A stretch of 8,101 bases of DNA from Draconibacterium sp. (GCA_030595485.1 JAUVDE010000143.1:1-8101); one strand, 5' to 3'. Positions 1-7,429 are shown, counted from the stretch's first letter. Notes: generated by a model from the sequence alone, not told the origin. A program made the numbers and translations.

Positions 1-1398
1 CACAACATCATCAACCCAGCCACCACCAAGTGTTTTGTAAAGGTTAGTATAACCAGTTAAACGTCGTTGCAATAATTCCGAATGATAAAGTTCAATATTA
101 AAGAGCGAACGTTCTGCTTCTAAAACTTCCAGGTAACTGGTAACACCACCATCGTATCTTTGTCGCGATAACATAGCCGCATTTGTTGCCGAACTTACTT
201 GTACCTCAACAAAACCAAGTTCCTTGTCGGTAGTATAAATGTTTGTTAAGGCATCTTCCGTTTCTCTAAAAGCTGAAAGAACAGCCTTTTCATAATTCAG
301 TTTTAATTGTTCAGTTCGTTCTCGTTCAACTTCAACCCTACGTTTATTTTTTCCAAACTGAAAGATAGGACCAAATAAACTGGCACCTGCCGAACCGATT
401 AATGCATCGGTGGCATTAAATGCTGCTAAATCGGGACTAGCCAGCCCAATCACACCCGTGAGACTAATAGAAGGAAAACGCATGGCTTGTGCAACACCAA
501 TTCGTGCATTTTGTGCTTTAACCATTTGTTCTGCTTCCAATACATCGGGTCGTCGTGTTAGCAATTGCGATGGTAATCCAACCGGAACTATATCAGGAAC
601 ATTTAAATCATCGATATTGTAATTTGTTAGTATGTCGCGAGGATTTTCAGCAATTAATAAACTTAAGGCATTTTCAACAAAAGCGATTGAACGTTCGTAA
701 ATTGGAATTGCACCTCCGGCAGTTGCTTCCTGAATTTGTGCCTGGTTTAAATCAATTTCAGGAACAATTCCCTTGTCATATCGTTCAGCAATAATTCGTA
801 GAGATTCAGAACGGGTCTTTAAAGTTCGCTCGGCAATGTTAAGCCGTTTTTTGAAATCCAATAAGCTGTAATACGTATTTGCTACTTCTGCAATTAAACT
901 TATTTGAATAGCTTTTAAACCATATTCGGAAGCAACTAAATCAGCTCTTGCTGCTTCATTTGCTCTTCGGTATTTTCCCCAAAAAACCAGCTCCCAATTC
1001 AAATTGGCACTTGCCGTAAACGAGCCACTTGCCGATTGTCCGGTAGGAAAAGCTCCTAGGCTATTTCCAAAATTTCCGCTTCCACCAAGCATTACGCTGG
1101 GGTACATATCTGCTTTTGTCATTCCCAGGTAAGCCCGGGCCTCACTTATTCGTGAGATAGCCATTTGGGCATCCAGATTGTTTTTCAATGCCGAGTCGAT
1201 TAGTGCAGTAAGCACAGTGTCTTTAAACAAGTCACTCCAATGGAGCATGGTAACGGAGTCCGTTTCCTGTTCTTGTGCACGGAAAGCCTCAGGGTTTTCC
1301 ATTTCAACTTGTTGGAAATTTGGTCCCACCATACAACTACTAACAACAATTGTTAGAATTGACAGAATCGATAAGTTGTAAATTATTCTATTTTTCAT
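1..1398 (-). CDS. RND efflux outer-membrane factor lipoprotein (TolC/NodT-type), 3' end cut by window edge
   Basis: Outer-membrane exit duct of a tripartite RND efflux pump. The reading frame is open from the ATG at 1398 to base 1 (466 residues, no stop inside the window). The N-terminus is a lipoprotein signal: a short basic start, a hydrophobic stretch, then V-S-S-C with Cys22 as the lipidation site. It is followed by V-G-P-N-F, the usual mature start of the NodT branch of outer-membrane efflux proteins. Two OEP (outer-membrane efflux protein) repeats fit roughly residues 60-250 and 275-460. The second opens with the family signature G-L-P-S-Q-L-L-T-R-R-P-D (274-285) and then F-P-S-I-S-L-T-G (308-315). 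Y-K-T-L-G-G-G-W (454-461) is the typical extreme C-terminus, so only a few residues should be missing. The gene starts 19 bp after the pump gene's stop; the spacer carries an A-rich AAGAAAAAG leader rather than a strong Shine-Dalgarno site. Third gene of the efflux operon. The family is clear; the substrate is unknown. Confidence 0.95.
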   Translation of the reverse strand, partial: MKNRIIYNLSILSILTIVVSSCMVGPNFQQVEMENPEAFRAQEQETDSVTMLHWSDLFKDTVLTALIDSALKNNLDAQMAISRISEARAYLGMTKADMYPSVMLGGSGNFGNSLGAFPTGQSASGSFTASANLNWELVFWGKYRRANEAARADLVASEYGLKAIQISLIAEVANTYYSLLDFKKRLNIAERTLKTRSESLRIIAERYDKGIVPEIDLNQAQIQEATAGGAIPIYERSIAFVENALSLLIAENPRDILTNYNIDDLNVPDIVPVGLPSQLLTRRPDVLEAEQMVKAQNARIGVAQAMRFPSISLTGVIGLASPDLAAFNATDALIGSAGASLFGPIFQFGKNKRRVEVERERTEQLKLNYEKAVLSAFRETEDALTNIYTTDKELGFVEVQVSSATNAAMLSRQRYDGGVTSYLEVLEAERSLFNIELYHSELLQRRLTGYTNLYKTLGGGWVDDVV

Positions 1399-1417
1399 TT
1401 CTACTTTTTCTTATCAG

Positions 1418-4400
1418 TTAGTTGGATTCAGTTTTATTTGCAGCAGCTGCTTCAGCCAGAAGTGCATCTCGTTTCTTTTCGTACCCAAATAATTTTCCTA
1501 TTCCCACAAATAACATCGGATACATAAATACTCCAAGCAATGTTGCCAATCCCATTCCGCCAAGTAATGCCATTCCCATTACTTTACGTGCTTCAGCACC
1601 CGAACCAGTCGCAATTACCAATGGAAAAACACCAAGGATAAACGAAAAGGCTGTCATTAAAATAGGACGGAATCGTGAACGTGCAGCTTTCATTGCAGCA
1701 TCAAAAAGCGATAATCCTTTTTGGAATTCTTCATTTGCAAATTCAACAATAAGGATGGCATTTTTTGCTGCCATACCAATTAACATCACAAAACTTACCT
1801 GAGCAAAAATGTTGTTTTCGAAAGTAGGACTTCCTAAACGACCAAGCCACAATGCCAATAATGCACCAAATATAGCAAATGGAGTTCCCAGGAGAATACT
1901 TAATGGTAAGGACCAGCTTTCGTATTGTGCAGCTAAAATTAAGAATACAAAGAGTAATGAAAATGTGAGGATTGCCATAAGCGAACCTGAAGCCTTTTTT
2001 TCCTGAAAGGACATTGCATTCCAGGCATATCCCATGTCGGCAGGTAATACTTCTGCCGCTACTTCCTCTAATGCATCCATGGCCTGCGTTGATGTGTATC
2101 CTGGAGCAGGTGCTCCGGTTACTTCTGCCGAGCGATAAAGATTAAAACGCGTTGTGTACTCGGGGCCGGTAATTGGTTTAATGTCAACTACAGTTGCCAG
2201 TGGCACCATATCACCTTTATTGTTTTTAATAAAGAAATTATTTATGTCTTCTTCTTTGCTTCGGTATTGCGGTTCTGCTTGTAAATAGGTTTTATACATT
2301 CTACCAAAACGGGTGAAATCGTTCACATAAGCACCGCCCATAAAAGCACCAACAGTAGTATATAAATCGTTAAGTGTTATTCCCATTTTTAATGCTTTCT
2401 CCTTGTTAATATCCATAAAACGTTGTGGAACCGACGATTGAAAAGTAGAGAATGCTCTTCCTATTTCAGGTCTGGCATTTGCTGCCTGTATAAATTTCAT
2501 CAGGTTTTCGGCAAGATACTGAGGTGATTTTCCTATGCGATCCTGAATCATAATACTAAACCCGGAACCGTTACCCAAGCCTGGAATTGCCGGTGGACCA
2601 AATGCAAATGCCTGAGCGCCTTTAATCTTGACCGCTAATTCACGATTAACAAGTTCGATAACTTCTTTTGCTGTTTTATCTCTATCCTTCCAATTTTTTA
2701 GACTGGCAAAAGCAAAACCTGTATTTGTTGCCATTGCTCCAGATAGTAGCGAGTATCCGGTTGCATTGGTAATGTATTCTACTTCATCGTATTCTAACAG
2801 TATACTTTCAACTTGTTGTGCAATTACATCCGAGCGTTGTAACGACGCTGCATCGGGCAATTGATAATTAATAAAGAAGTAGCCCATATCTTCTTCAGGA
2901 ATAAATCCGCCGGGTACCAATTTTCCAAAAAAGGCTGCTCCAACCGTTAGCATCACAATAAATATTGCAGAACGTTTTAGTTTTCTACCTACAATATTTG
3001 TAAAGCTCATATACGATTCTGTGGTTTTATCCATTCCCTTGTTGAACTTTTTAAAGAACCATCCCAGTGGACCTTTATAAGGTTTAGGTTCTTTAAGAAG
3101 AATGGAACAAAGTGCCGGACTTAAAGTCAAGGCATTTACCGATGAAACCAAAACAGAAACGACAATTGTTATGGCAAACTGTTGGTATAATAATCCTGAA
3201 ATACCTGCCATTCCTGCAACTGGAATAAACACAGCCACAAGAACAAGGGTAGTAGCAATTACCGGAGCAGTAACTTTACGCATAGCATCCAGCGTTGCTT
3301 CTTTTGTATTCATGCCATTGGCAATATTTACCTGAACGGCTTCTACAACTACAATGGCATCATCTACTACAATACCAATGGCCAATACTAATCCGAGTAG
3401 TGAAAGTACATTAATGCTAAATCCCAATAAGGGGAAAAAGATAAATGCACCCACAAGTGAAACTGGTATTGCCAGCGTTGGTATTAATGTTGCACGCCAG
3501 TCTTGTATAAAAATGAATACAACAAATACTACTAATAGTAAAGCGATTATTAATGTTACTACAATGTCTCGAATACCTGCAGTAATAGGTAAAACGGTAT
3601 CAATTGAAACAGTGTACTTCATCCCCTCAGGAAATTCAGCAGAAATAACTTCCATTTCTTTTAGAATATCCTTTTTTAATTCAACGGCATTAGCTCCGGG
3701 TGCCTGGTAAAGTGCTACAATTGAAGATGTTTGTTTGTTGAATCGGGTGTAGGCACTATACGTTTCAACGCCCAATTTAATTGATGCAACATCTTTTAAT
3801 TTTACCTGAGAACCATTTTCCATGGTCCGAATTACAATTTCCCCAAATGTTTCGGGTGAATTAAAACGTTCAGGCATTCGAACAGTATAAGTGAACTCCG
3901 TTCCAGGTGGCGCAGGTTCAGCACCAAATTTACCACCTGGCACAATTGTATTCTGCGAATTAATGGCATTGAGTATTTCCATTACCGTAAGACCCATTTT
4001 CGATAATCTGTCCGGCTTAATCCAAATTCGCATGGAATAGTCGGAAGCACCTAAAACGTTAACTTCACCAATACCTTTAATCCTTGCTAATTTGTCTTTT
4101 ATGTTGATTAAAGCATAATTTCCCAAAAAATCCTGATTGTAAATATTTCCATCAGAAGTTAGCGAAATGAGCATCAAAGTACTTGGTAACGATTTTTTTG
4201 TGGTAACCCCCATTTTAGTTACTTCGGGAGGCAATTTTGCGGCTGCAGCCGACACCTTGTTCTGTGCCAATACCGTGTTCATATCAGGGTCTGTTCCAAC
4301 ATCAAACGAAATTTGAATGTTCATGGAACCATCATTGGCATTGGTAGATTTCATATAAATCATATTGTCAACACCATTAATCTCTTGTTCGAGTGGTGTT

Positions 4401-4597
4401 GCAACCGATTCTTCAACATTTAGTGCATTTGCTCCTGTATACCGGGCCGAAACCTGAACGATAGGAGGGGTAAGGTTTGGGTATTGTTCAATAGGCAGAC
4501 CTACCAACATAACAGCCCCCACAATAACTATTATAATTGCAATAACCATTGCAACAATAGGTCTGTGTACGAAAAAATTTCCTTTACTATCTGACAT
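1418..4597 (-). CDS. RND-family proton/substrate antiporter, HAE1 (AcrB-like) inner-membrane pump
   Basis: Inner-membrane motor of a tripartite efflux pump; by family it exports hydrophobic or amphiphilic compounds in exchange for protons. At 1059 residues it has the normal HAE1 length. The AcrB layout is visible: TM1 at about 10-33, the first periplasmic loop (G-T-D-P-D-M-N near 101-107, then Q-N-K-V and L-P-P-E-V), TM2-6 at about 340-498, TM7 at about 540-560, the second periplasmic loop, and TM8-12 at about 870-1030. Proton-relay residues are present: Asp412-Asp413 in TM4 (G-I-V-V-D-D-A-I-V-V-V-E), Lys945 in TM10 (G-M-A-A-K-N-A-I-L-I-V-E-F) and Arg977 before P-I-L-M-T in TM11. G-F-I-P-E-E-D-M-G follows TM7 as in AcrB. 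The Asp pair and long loops argue for the HAE1 drug-type branch rather than heavy-metal CusA types. It follows the adaptor gene by 11 bp, so it is co-transcribed. The C-terminal tail (about 1041-1059) is short and Ala-rich. The substrate cannot be read from the sequence. Confidence 0.97.
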   Translation of the reverse strand: MSDSKGNFFVHRPIVAMVIAIIIVIVGAVMLVGLPIEQYPNLTPPIVQVSARYTGANALNVEESVATPLEQEINGVDNMIYMKSTNANDGSMNIQISFDVGTDPDMNTVLAQNKVSAAAAKLPPEVTKMGVTTKKSLPSTLMLISLTSDGNIYNQDFLGNYALINIKDKLARIKGIGEVNVLGASDYSMRIWIKPDRLSKMGLTVMEILNAINSQNTIVPGGKFGAEPAPPGTEFTYTVRMPERFNSPETFGEIVIRTMENGSQVKLKDVASIKLGVETYSAYTRFNKQTSSIVALYQAPGANAVELKKDILKEMEVISAEFPEGMKYTVSIDTVLPITAGIRDIVVTLIIALLLVVFVVFIFIQDWRATLIPTLAIPVSLVGAFIFFPLLGFSINVLSLLGLVLAIGIVVDDAIVVVEAVQVNIANGMNTKEATLDAMRKVTAPVIATTLVLVAVFIPVAGMAGISGLLYQQFAITIVVSVLVSSVNALTLSPALCSILLKEPKPYKGPLGWFFKKFNKGMDKTTESYMSFTNIVGRKLKRSAIFIVMLTVGAAFFGKLVPGGFIPEEDMGYFFINYQLPDAASLQRSDVIAQQVESILLEYDEVEYITNATGYSLLSGAMATNTGFAFASLKNWKDRDKTAKEVIELVNRELAVKIKGAQAFAFGPPAIPGLGNGSGFSIMIQDRIGKSPQYLAENLMKFIQAANARPEIGRAFSTFQSSVPQRFMDINKEKALKMGITLNDLYTTVGAFMGGAYVNDFTRFGRMYKTYLQAEPQYRSKEEDINNFFIKNNKGDMVPLATVVDIKPITGPEYTTRFNLYRSAEVTGAPAPGYTSTQAMDALEEVAAEVLPADMGYAWNAMSFQEKKASGSLMAILTFSLLFVFLILAAQYESWSLPLSILLGTPFAIFGALLALWLGRLGSPTFENNIFAQVSFVMLIGMAAKNAILIVEFANEEFQKGLSLFDAAMKAARSRFRPILMTAFSFILGVFPLVIATGSGAEARKVMGMALLGGMGLATLLGVFMYPMLFVGIGKLFGYEKKRDALLAEAAAANKTESN

Positions 4598-4608
4598 CGC
4601 TGTTTAAA

Positions 4609-5769
4609 TTAATTGGATTTGGCTTGACTTTTAAACTCAACTACTGTTGCTTCCACGACTGAACCATTTCTTACTTTCTGAATTCCGTCAATTACAATAC
4701 TCTCTCCGGCTTTTAATCCTTCGTTAATAATCCAATAATCGTCCGATTTGTTTCCTGAAACAATTTGACGGGATTCAACTTTGTTTTCGGTGTTAACAAC
4801 AAAAACAGAATACTGTCCTTGCAATTCGATTACACACTTTTGTGGAATAACAATCGCATCTTCTATATCAATTGGAATTCTAATTTTTGCAAATTGTCCC
4901 GGACGCAATATTCTCTTCGGATTTTTGAAGCGAGTTTGTACCAATATTGTTCCTGTACTCGGATCAATTCCGCGATCGATAAAATTAACTGCTCCCTTAT
5001 GGGCGTGAATACTTCCGTCTCCTAATAACAATTCAAGTTTTTCCTCTACTTCATCGTTTCTTTCAAACATGCGATCAGTGCTTTGTATCGCTTTAATCAA
5101 TTGTAAATATTGATTTTCAGGGAGAAAAAATTCAACAATTATCTCATCGATTTGTGAAACCGTATTTAATATTATTGTATTCATCGATTTCCCAACATAT
5201 TCGCCTATATCCGATTGTGTTTTACCAATAATACCACTTATTGGAGATAATATTTTGGTGTAGCTCAATTTTATATTGGCTAGTTCCAGGTTTGCCTCAG
5301 CTGCTTGTACTGAAGCTTCAGCCGCATCGAACTGTGCTTGTGCAGCGTCTAAATCAGCCTTACTTACTGCATTCGATTCTGCCAACGGTTTGTAACGGTT
5401 TAAATCGCTTTGAGCTTTCGCGTATGCAGTTTTAGCTTCAGCGAGTCTGCTTTGATAGGAAGTAACTTCTGCTCTGTACGGTTGTGAGTCTATGGAATAA
5501 AGCAGCTGTCCTTTTTTTACAGGAAAACCTTCTTCGAAATGTATTCCTTCTAAAAAACCATCTACCCGAGCCCGAATCTCAATATCCTGATGTCCATGCA
5601 CTTGTCCAACAAATTCGACATTGTTTATCATGTCCTGCTGTACTACTTTTACCACGTTAACTTGTTGTGGTGGAGCTTCTGGCTTTTTCTCTTCAGTACA
5701 AGCAAACATAAAAAATACAGCCAGCATTAATGTGGCTGCTTTTGCATAACTTTCTTTGAATTTTAACAT
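4609..5769 (-). CDS. RND efflux periplasmic adaptor (membrane fusion protein), lipoprotein
   Basis: Periplasmic bridge between the RND pump and the outer-membrane factor encoded downstream (AcrA/MexA-like HlyD family). The protein has 386 residues, normal for the family. The signal peptide ends in F-M-F-A-C, with Cys24 as the lipid anchor, followed by a charged Pro-rich linker. Domains in order: first half of the lipoyl domain (about 55-98), alpha-helical hairpin (about 99-170, rich in Ala, Gln and Glu), second lipoyl half (about 172-200, S-P-I-S-G-I-I-G), beta-barrel (about 205-300, ending L-R-P-G-Q-F), and membrane-proximal domain (about 301-380). The hairpin tip carries Arg125, Leu129 and Ser136 in the spacing R-x3-L-x6-S, the known motif by which adaptors engage TolC-type ducts. 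First gene of the operon, 11 bp before the pump gene. The ATG at 5769 is chosen because it gives an intact lipoprotein signal. The leader before it is A/T-rich with no clear Shine-Dalgarno site, as is common in Bacteroidota. Confidence 0.96.
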   Translation of the reverse strand: MLKFKESYAKAATLMLAVFFMFACTEEKKPEAPPQQVNVVKVVQQDMINNVEFVGQVHGHQDIEIRARVDGFLEGIHFEEGFPVKKGQLLYSIDSQPYRAEVTSYQSRLAEAKTAYAKAQSDLNRYKPLAESNAVSKADLDAAQAQFDAAEASVQAAEANLELANIKLSYTKILSPISGIIGKTQSDIGEYVGKSMNTIILNTVSQIDEIIVEFFLPENQYLQLIKAIQSTDRMFERNDEVEEKLELLLGDGSIHAHKGAVNFIDRGIDPSTGTILVQTRFKNPKRILRPGQFAKIRIPIDIEDAIVIPQKCVIELQGQYSVFVVNTENKVESRQIVSGNKSDDYWIINEGLKAGESIVIDGIQKVRNGSVVEATVVEFKSQAKSN

Positions 5770-5976
5770 TTCAATAATATTTTGTTAAGTTGAGTTTTTA
5801 ATATTGATGAAAAGATAAGGTTTTTGCCCATACAATTGTTTAATAGAATCGCTAAAAACAAGCTAAAATCAACTATTTTGAACTTTTCTTAATTGAGAGG
5901 GACCCAAAAGTGTTAGGCTCTTATCCATAATATTCGCGTATTTGTTGGCAGAATACTATCAGCCGATGTAATTAAA

Positions 5977-6059
5977 AGATTGAAGTGATTGTTCTCAGAT
6001 TGAATTAGATTGTATTATCAATCTAATTCAATCAATCTTTATTCAATTCTATTCAATCT
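5977..6059. repeat. Nested inverted repeat: perfect 15-bp arms within a second 8-bp pair
   Basis: The inner arms GATTGAATTAGATTG (5998-6012) and CAATCTAATTCAATC (6019-6033) are perfect reverse complements around a 6-base TATTAT loop. Outside them AGATTGAA (5977-5984) pairs with TTCAATCT (6052-6059). AGATTGAA also recurs at 5997-6004, exactly 20 bases from its first copy, about two helical turns. On the other side ATTCAAT occurs at 6027, 6041 and 6051. No U-run follows the stem on the minus strand, so it is not a standard intrinsic terminator for the 6079-7212 gene. It could be an operator for the efflux operon, an mRNA 3'-end-stabilising stem, or a dispersed palindromic repeat. The structure is certain; the role is open. 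Confidence 0.8.
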
Positions 6060-6063
6060 CTTT

Positions 6064-6078
6064 TCTGGATCGTCCAGA
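6064..6078 (-). other. Small hairpin directly after the stop codon of the 6079-7212 gene
   Basis: TCTGGA and TCCAGA form a perfect 6-bp stem around a 3-base loop, and the stem abuts the TAA stop at 6081-6079. In the gene's direction it is followed by AAAAGAG, not by a U-run, so it lacks the hallmark of an intrinsic terminator. It may contribute, with the larger stem at 5977-6059, to the end of the transcript. A 6-bp stem could also be chance. Confidence 0.3.
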
Positions 6079-7212
6079 TTAGGAATTACGTTTTCTATAT
6101 TTGTCGATTGACTTTTTTGTTTTTTTATCCAACTCATCAAGGTTTTCTAAAAAAGCGATTGCTTGATTGGCAATGAAACGATTGTTGTTTTTTAATAATT
6201 GGCTTATTACTGAAACAGAGTAATCATCTTCAATATTATGAAAAGTATACAAGTCTAATATATTTTTAGTCAGGGTACCATTTAAATTAGCTAACACCGA
6301 AGAGATAATATGAACAACATCGGGATATAATACTTCCGATCGTTTTAGTTTTTGAATGATAATTCTTTTCTGAAGAAAACCAGAATCTTTAAAAATAGCG
6401 GCAAGTTTTAGTTGAATGTCATGGTTTAATAATTCAGGTTTTAGTGCATTTAAAGCACGTTCTGCCAAATAAATATTCGATCCGGAAATAAGTGTCAATA
6501 GTTTCGTCTGGAGTTCTTCCGAAATTTCCATTTCAGCAGAAATGTGGTTTAGTGTCCAAACCTGGTCAGTAATATTATTGCTATTTAGAATCAGTAGTGC
6601 CATTTCCGAATCAAGCTGCTTGGTACTTAGCTTTTCAATTTGATGCATGGTTTCACCATGAGCAATGTGCCATAATGTATAAGTGGTATAAACGGCCCCT
6701 TCAACAATATGGGCTAAAATGGCTTCTATTGTGGCCGACGAAACGGCATCAAGTTCTGGACTTAAGGAATCTTTCACCGGTACCAATTCGTCAATTGTAT
6801 AACTTGCAAGTGAAGAGTTTACTTCGATCAGGATTTCGTGCAATCGTGTGTAATCTGCTGGCTTAAATGGAACGTGTTCTGTTTTGCTAAGAAATTCGCC
6901 TTCAGGAAGCTCAAAACCCAAATACCGGCCTGTTACATTCCAAAACAGGTTTATGGCTACCATTCGGCATTTACCTTCGATACATACACCGCATATAATA
7001 TCGCGCGAATACTTTATCGGATAACCATTCTTGTCGCTATAGATATTTATGGTTTTATTGGGAATAGTATCTTGCAAATTAAGCCTTAAAGTATCAATCT
7101 TAACAACATCAGTATTAAATGAAGTAGCAGCCATACGCACTATATCTTTTTCCTTTTGCTGAAAAGAAAAAAGTACTATAAAACTTAGTAGAATCCCTGC
7201 CAATAATTTCAT
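6079..7212 (-). CDS. Secreted protein with FMN-binding-like N-terminal region and helical-repeat C-terminal half; function unknown
   Basis: I do not recognise a named family with certainty. The 377-residue protein begins with a hydrophobic export signal (about 3-17), with a likely cut near F-S-F-Q-Q; there is no lipobox. Residues 70-82 hold Cys74, Cys77 and Cys82 (C-x2-C-x4-C), next to a strand-like segment M-V-A-I-N-L-F-W-N-V-T-G. Asp155-A-V-S-S-A-Thr161 resembles the D-x-x-(S/T)-(G/S)-A-T site where ApbE attaches FMN to Thr in FMN-binding domains (NqrC, RnfG, NosR). It is followed by G-A-V-Y-T-T-Y-T-L-W-H-I-A-H-G (172-186). From about 195 to the basic C-terminus (K-Y-R-K-R) it is a run of amphipathic helices. 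N-x-(Y/F)-(L/I)-A-x-x-A-x-x-x-L recurs at 246-257 and 344-355, suggesting HEAT-like repeats. It probably forms a single-gene transcript, with a terminator upstream and a 309-bp gap downstream. An extracytoplasmic redox role is inference; the motif has Ser where Gly is usual. The gene call itself is firm. Confidence 0.85.
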   Translation of the reverse strand: MKLLAGILLSFIVLFSFQQKEKDIVRMAATSFNTDVVKIDTLRLNLQDTIPNKTINIYSDKNGYPIKYSRDIICGVCIEGKCRMVAINLFWNVTGRYLGFELPEGEFLSKTEHVPFKPADYTRLHEILIEVNSSLASYTIDELVPVKDSLSPELDAVSSATIEAILAHIVEGAVYTTYTLWHIAHGETMHQIEKLSTKQLDSEMALLILNSNNITDQVWTLNHISAEMEISEELQTKLLTLISGSNIYLAERALNALKPELLNHDIQLKLAAIFKDSGFLQKRIIIQKLKRSEVLYPDVVHIISSVLANLNGTLTKNILDLYTFHNIEDDYSVSVISQLLKNNNRFIANQAIAFLENLDELDKKTKKSIDKYRKRNS

Positions 7213-7239
7213 TTAAAACAGATTTTTAAAATTGTTCCA

Positions 7240-7247
7240 CAAAGTAA
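7240..7247 (-). promoter_or_regulatory. Possible -7 box for the 6079-7212 gene
   Basis: On the minus strand this reads TTACTTTG, one base from the Bacteroidota -7 consensus TAnnTTTG, and it ends 27 bases before the ATG at 7212. That would give a short leader of about 20 bases. No matching TTTG element at proper spacing is visible upstream, so this is a weak call based on position and partial match only. Confidence 0.25.
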
Positions 7248-7291
7248 ACAGAATAAGGACAATATGTTTTAGCTTCGTTCGATTTTTACAG

Positions 7292-7311
7292 AGACATGGC
7301 ATGCCTTGTCT
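7292..7311. repeat. REP-like 20-bp palindrome centred on GGCATGCC
   Basis: AGACA (7292-7296) and TGTCT (7307-7311) flank the self-complementary GGCATGCC (7298-7305), with a single T/T mismatch on the two sides of the core. TTTACAGAG occurs as a direct repeat overlapping both ends (7285-7293 and 7311-7319). GAGACA-core-TGTCT shapes of this size are typical of short dispersed palindromes in intergenic DNA. Part of the core (GGCATGC) returns at 7386-7392. Copy number in the genome cannot be judged from one window. Confidence 0.6.
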
Positions 7312-7333
7312 TTACAGAGCTTAGCTTTGAAAA

Positions 7334-7373
7334 CAAAAACACCAAAGAAAACTAACTTTCTATGGTGTTTTTG
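7334..7373 (-). terminator. Intrinsic terminator downstream of the S9 peptidase gene
   Basis: CAAAAACACCA (7334-7344) and TGGTGTTTTTG (7363-7373) are perfect 11-bp complementary arms around an 18-base loop. The loop can pair further through AAAG/CTTT. In the direction of the peptidase gene the stem is preceded by A-rich sequence and its 3' side runs into TTTTTGTTTTC, giving the U-rich tail expected of a Rho-independent terminator. It starts 56 bases after the peptidase stop codon. The reverse orientation has only TTTTTG, so it may also act weakly against plus-strand transcription. Confidence 0.72.
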
Positions 7374-7429
7374 CTGTAAAGTTAGGGCATGCTCTTACTC
7401 CATAACGAATAGGGTTCAAGTATTAAACC

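Larger units (their letters stand above)
5770..6078. promoter_or_regulatory. 309-bp spacer upstream of the efflux operon; must hold its promoter
   Basis: This non-coding stretch lies between the stop of the 6079-7212 gene and the adaptor start. The tight three-gene operon below it most likely starts here. I found no perfect Bacteroidota -7 box (TAnnTTTG) on the minus strand. The nearest is TATCTTTT at 5817-5810, 41 bases before the adaptor ATG and one base off consensus, with no well-spaced TTTG upstream, so the promoter is not located with confidence. The part far from the adaptor (5977-6078) holds a strong inverted repeat and a small hairpin, listed separately. The rest (5770-5976) is AT-rich and shows no other structure I can support. 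Confidence 0.5.

Noticed and set aside
410..1381. Plus-strand open frames at 410-622, 555-794 and 1178-1381
   Set aside because: All are antisense to the outer-membrane factor gene, whose 466-codon frame is open throughout with clear family signatures.
1422..4340. Several plus-strand open frames antisense to the RND pump gene, the longest about 118 codons (3354-3710)
   Set aside because: They lie opposite a full-length, strongly conserved pump gene and have low-complexity Ser/Thr/Asn/Ile-rich translations typical of antisense shadows. No family motif is visible.
5869..5928. A 19-codon minus-strand open frame in the spacer upstream of the adaptor, considered as a leader peptide
   Set aside because: It has no ribosome-binding site, no run of regulatory codons, and no attenuator-like stem with a U-tail between it and the adaptor start. 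Frames of this length are expected by chance.
5998..6033. The 15-bp inverted repeat read as a standard intrinsic terminator
   Set aside because: The stem is almost entirely A/T with few G/C pairs, and the bases after it in the gene's direction (TGAGAACAATC) contain no U-run.
6597..7089. Plus-strand open frames opposite the 6079-7212 gene
   Set aside because: Their translations show no signal, motif or repeat, while the minus-strand protein has an export signal and organised domains over its whole length.
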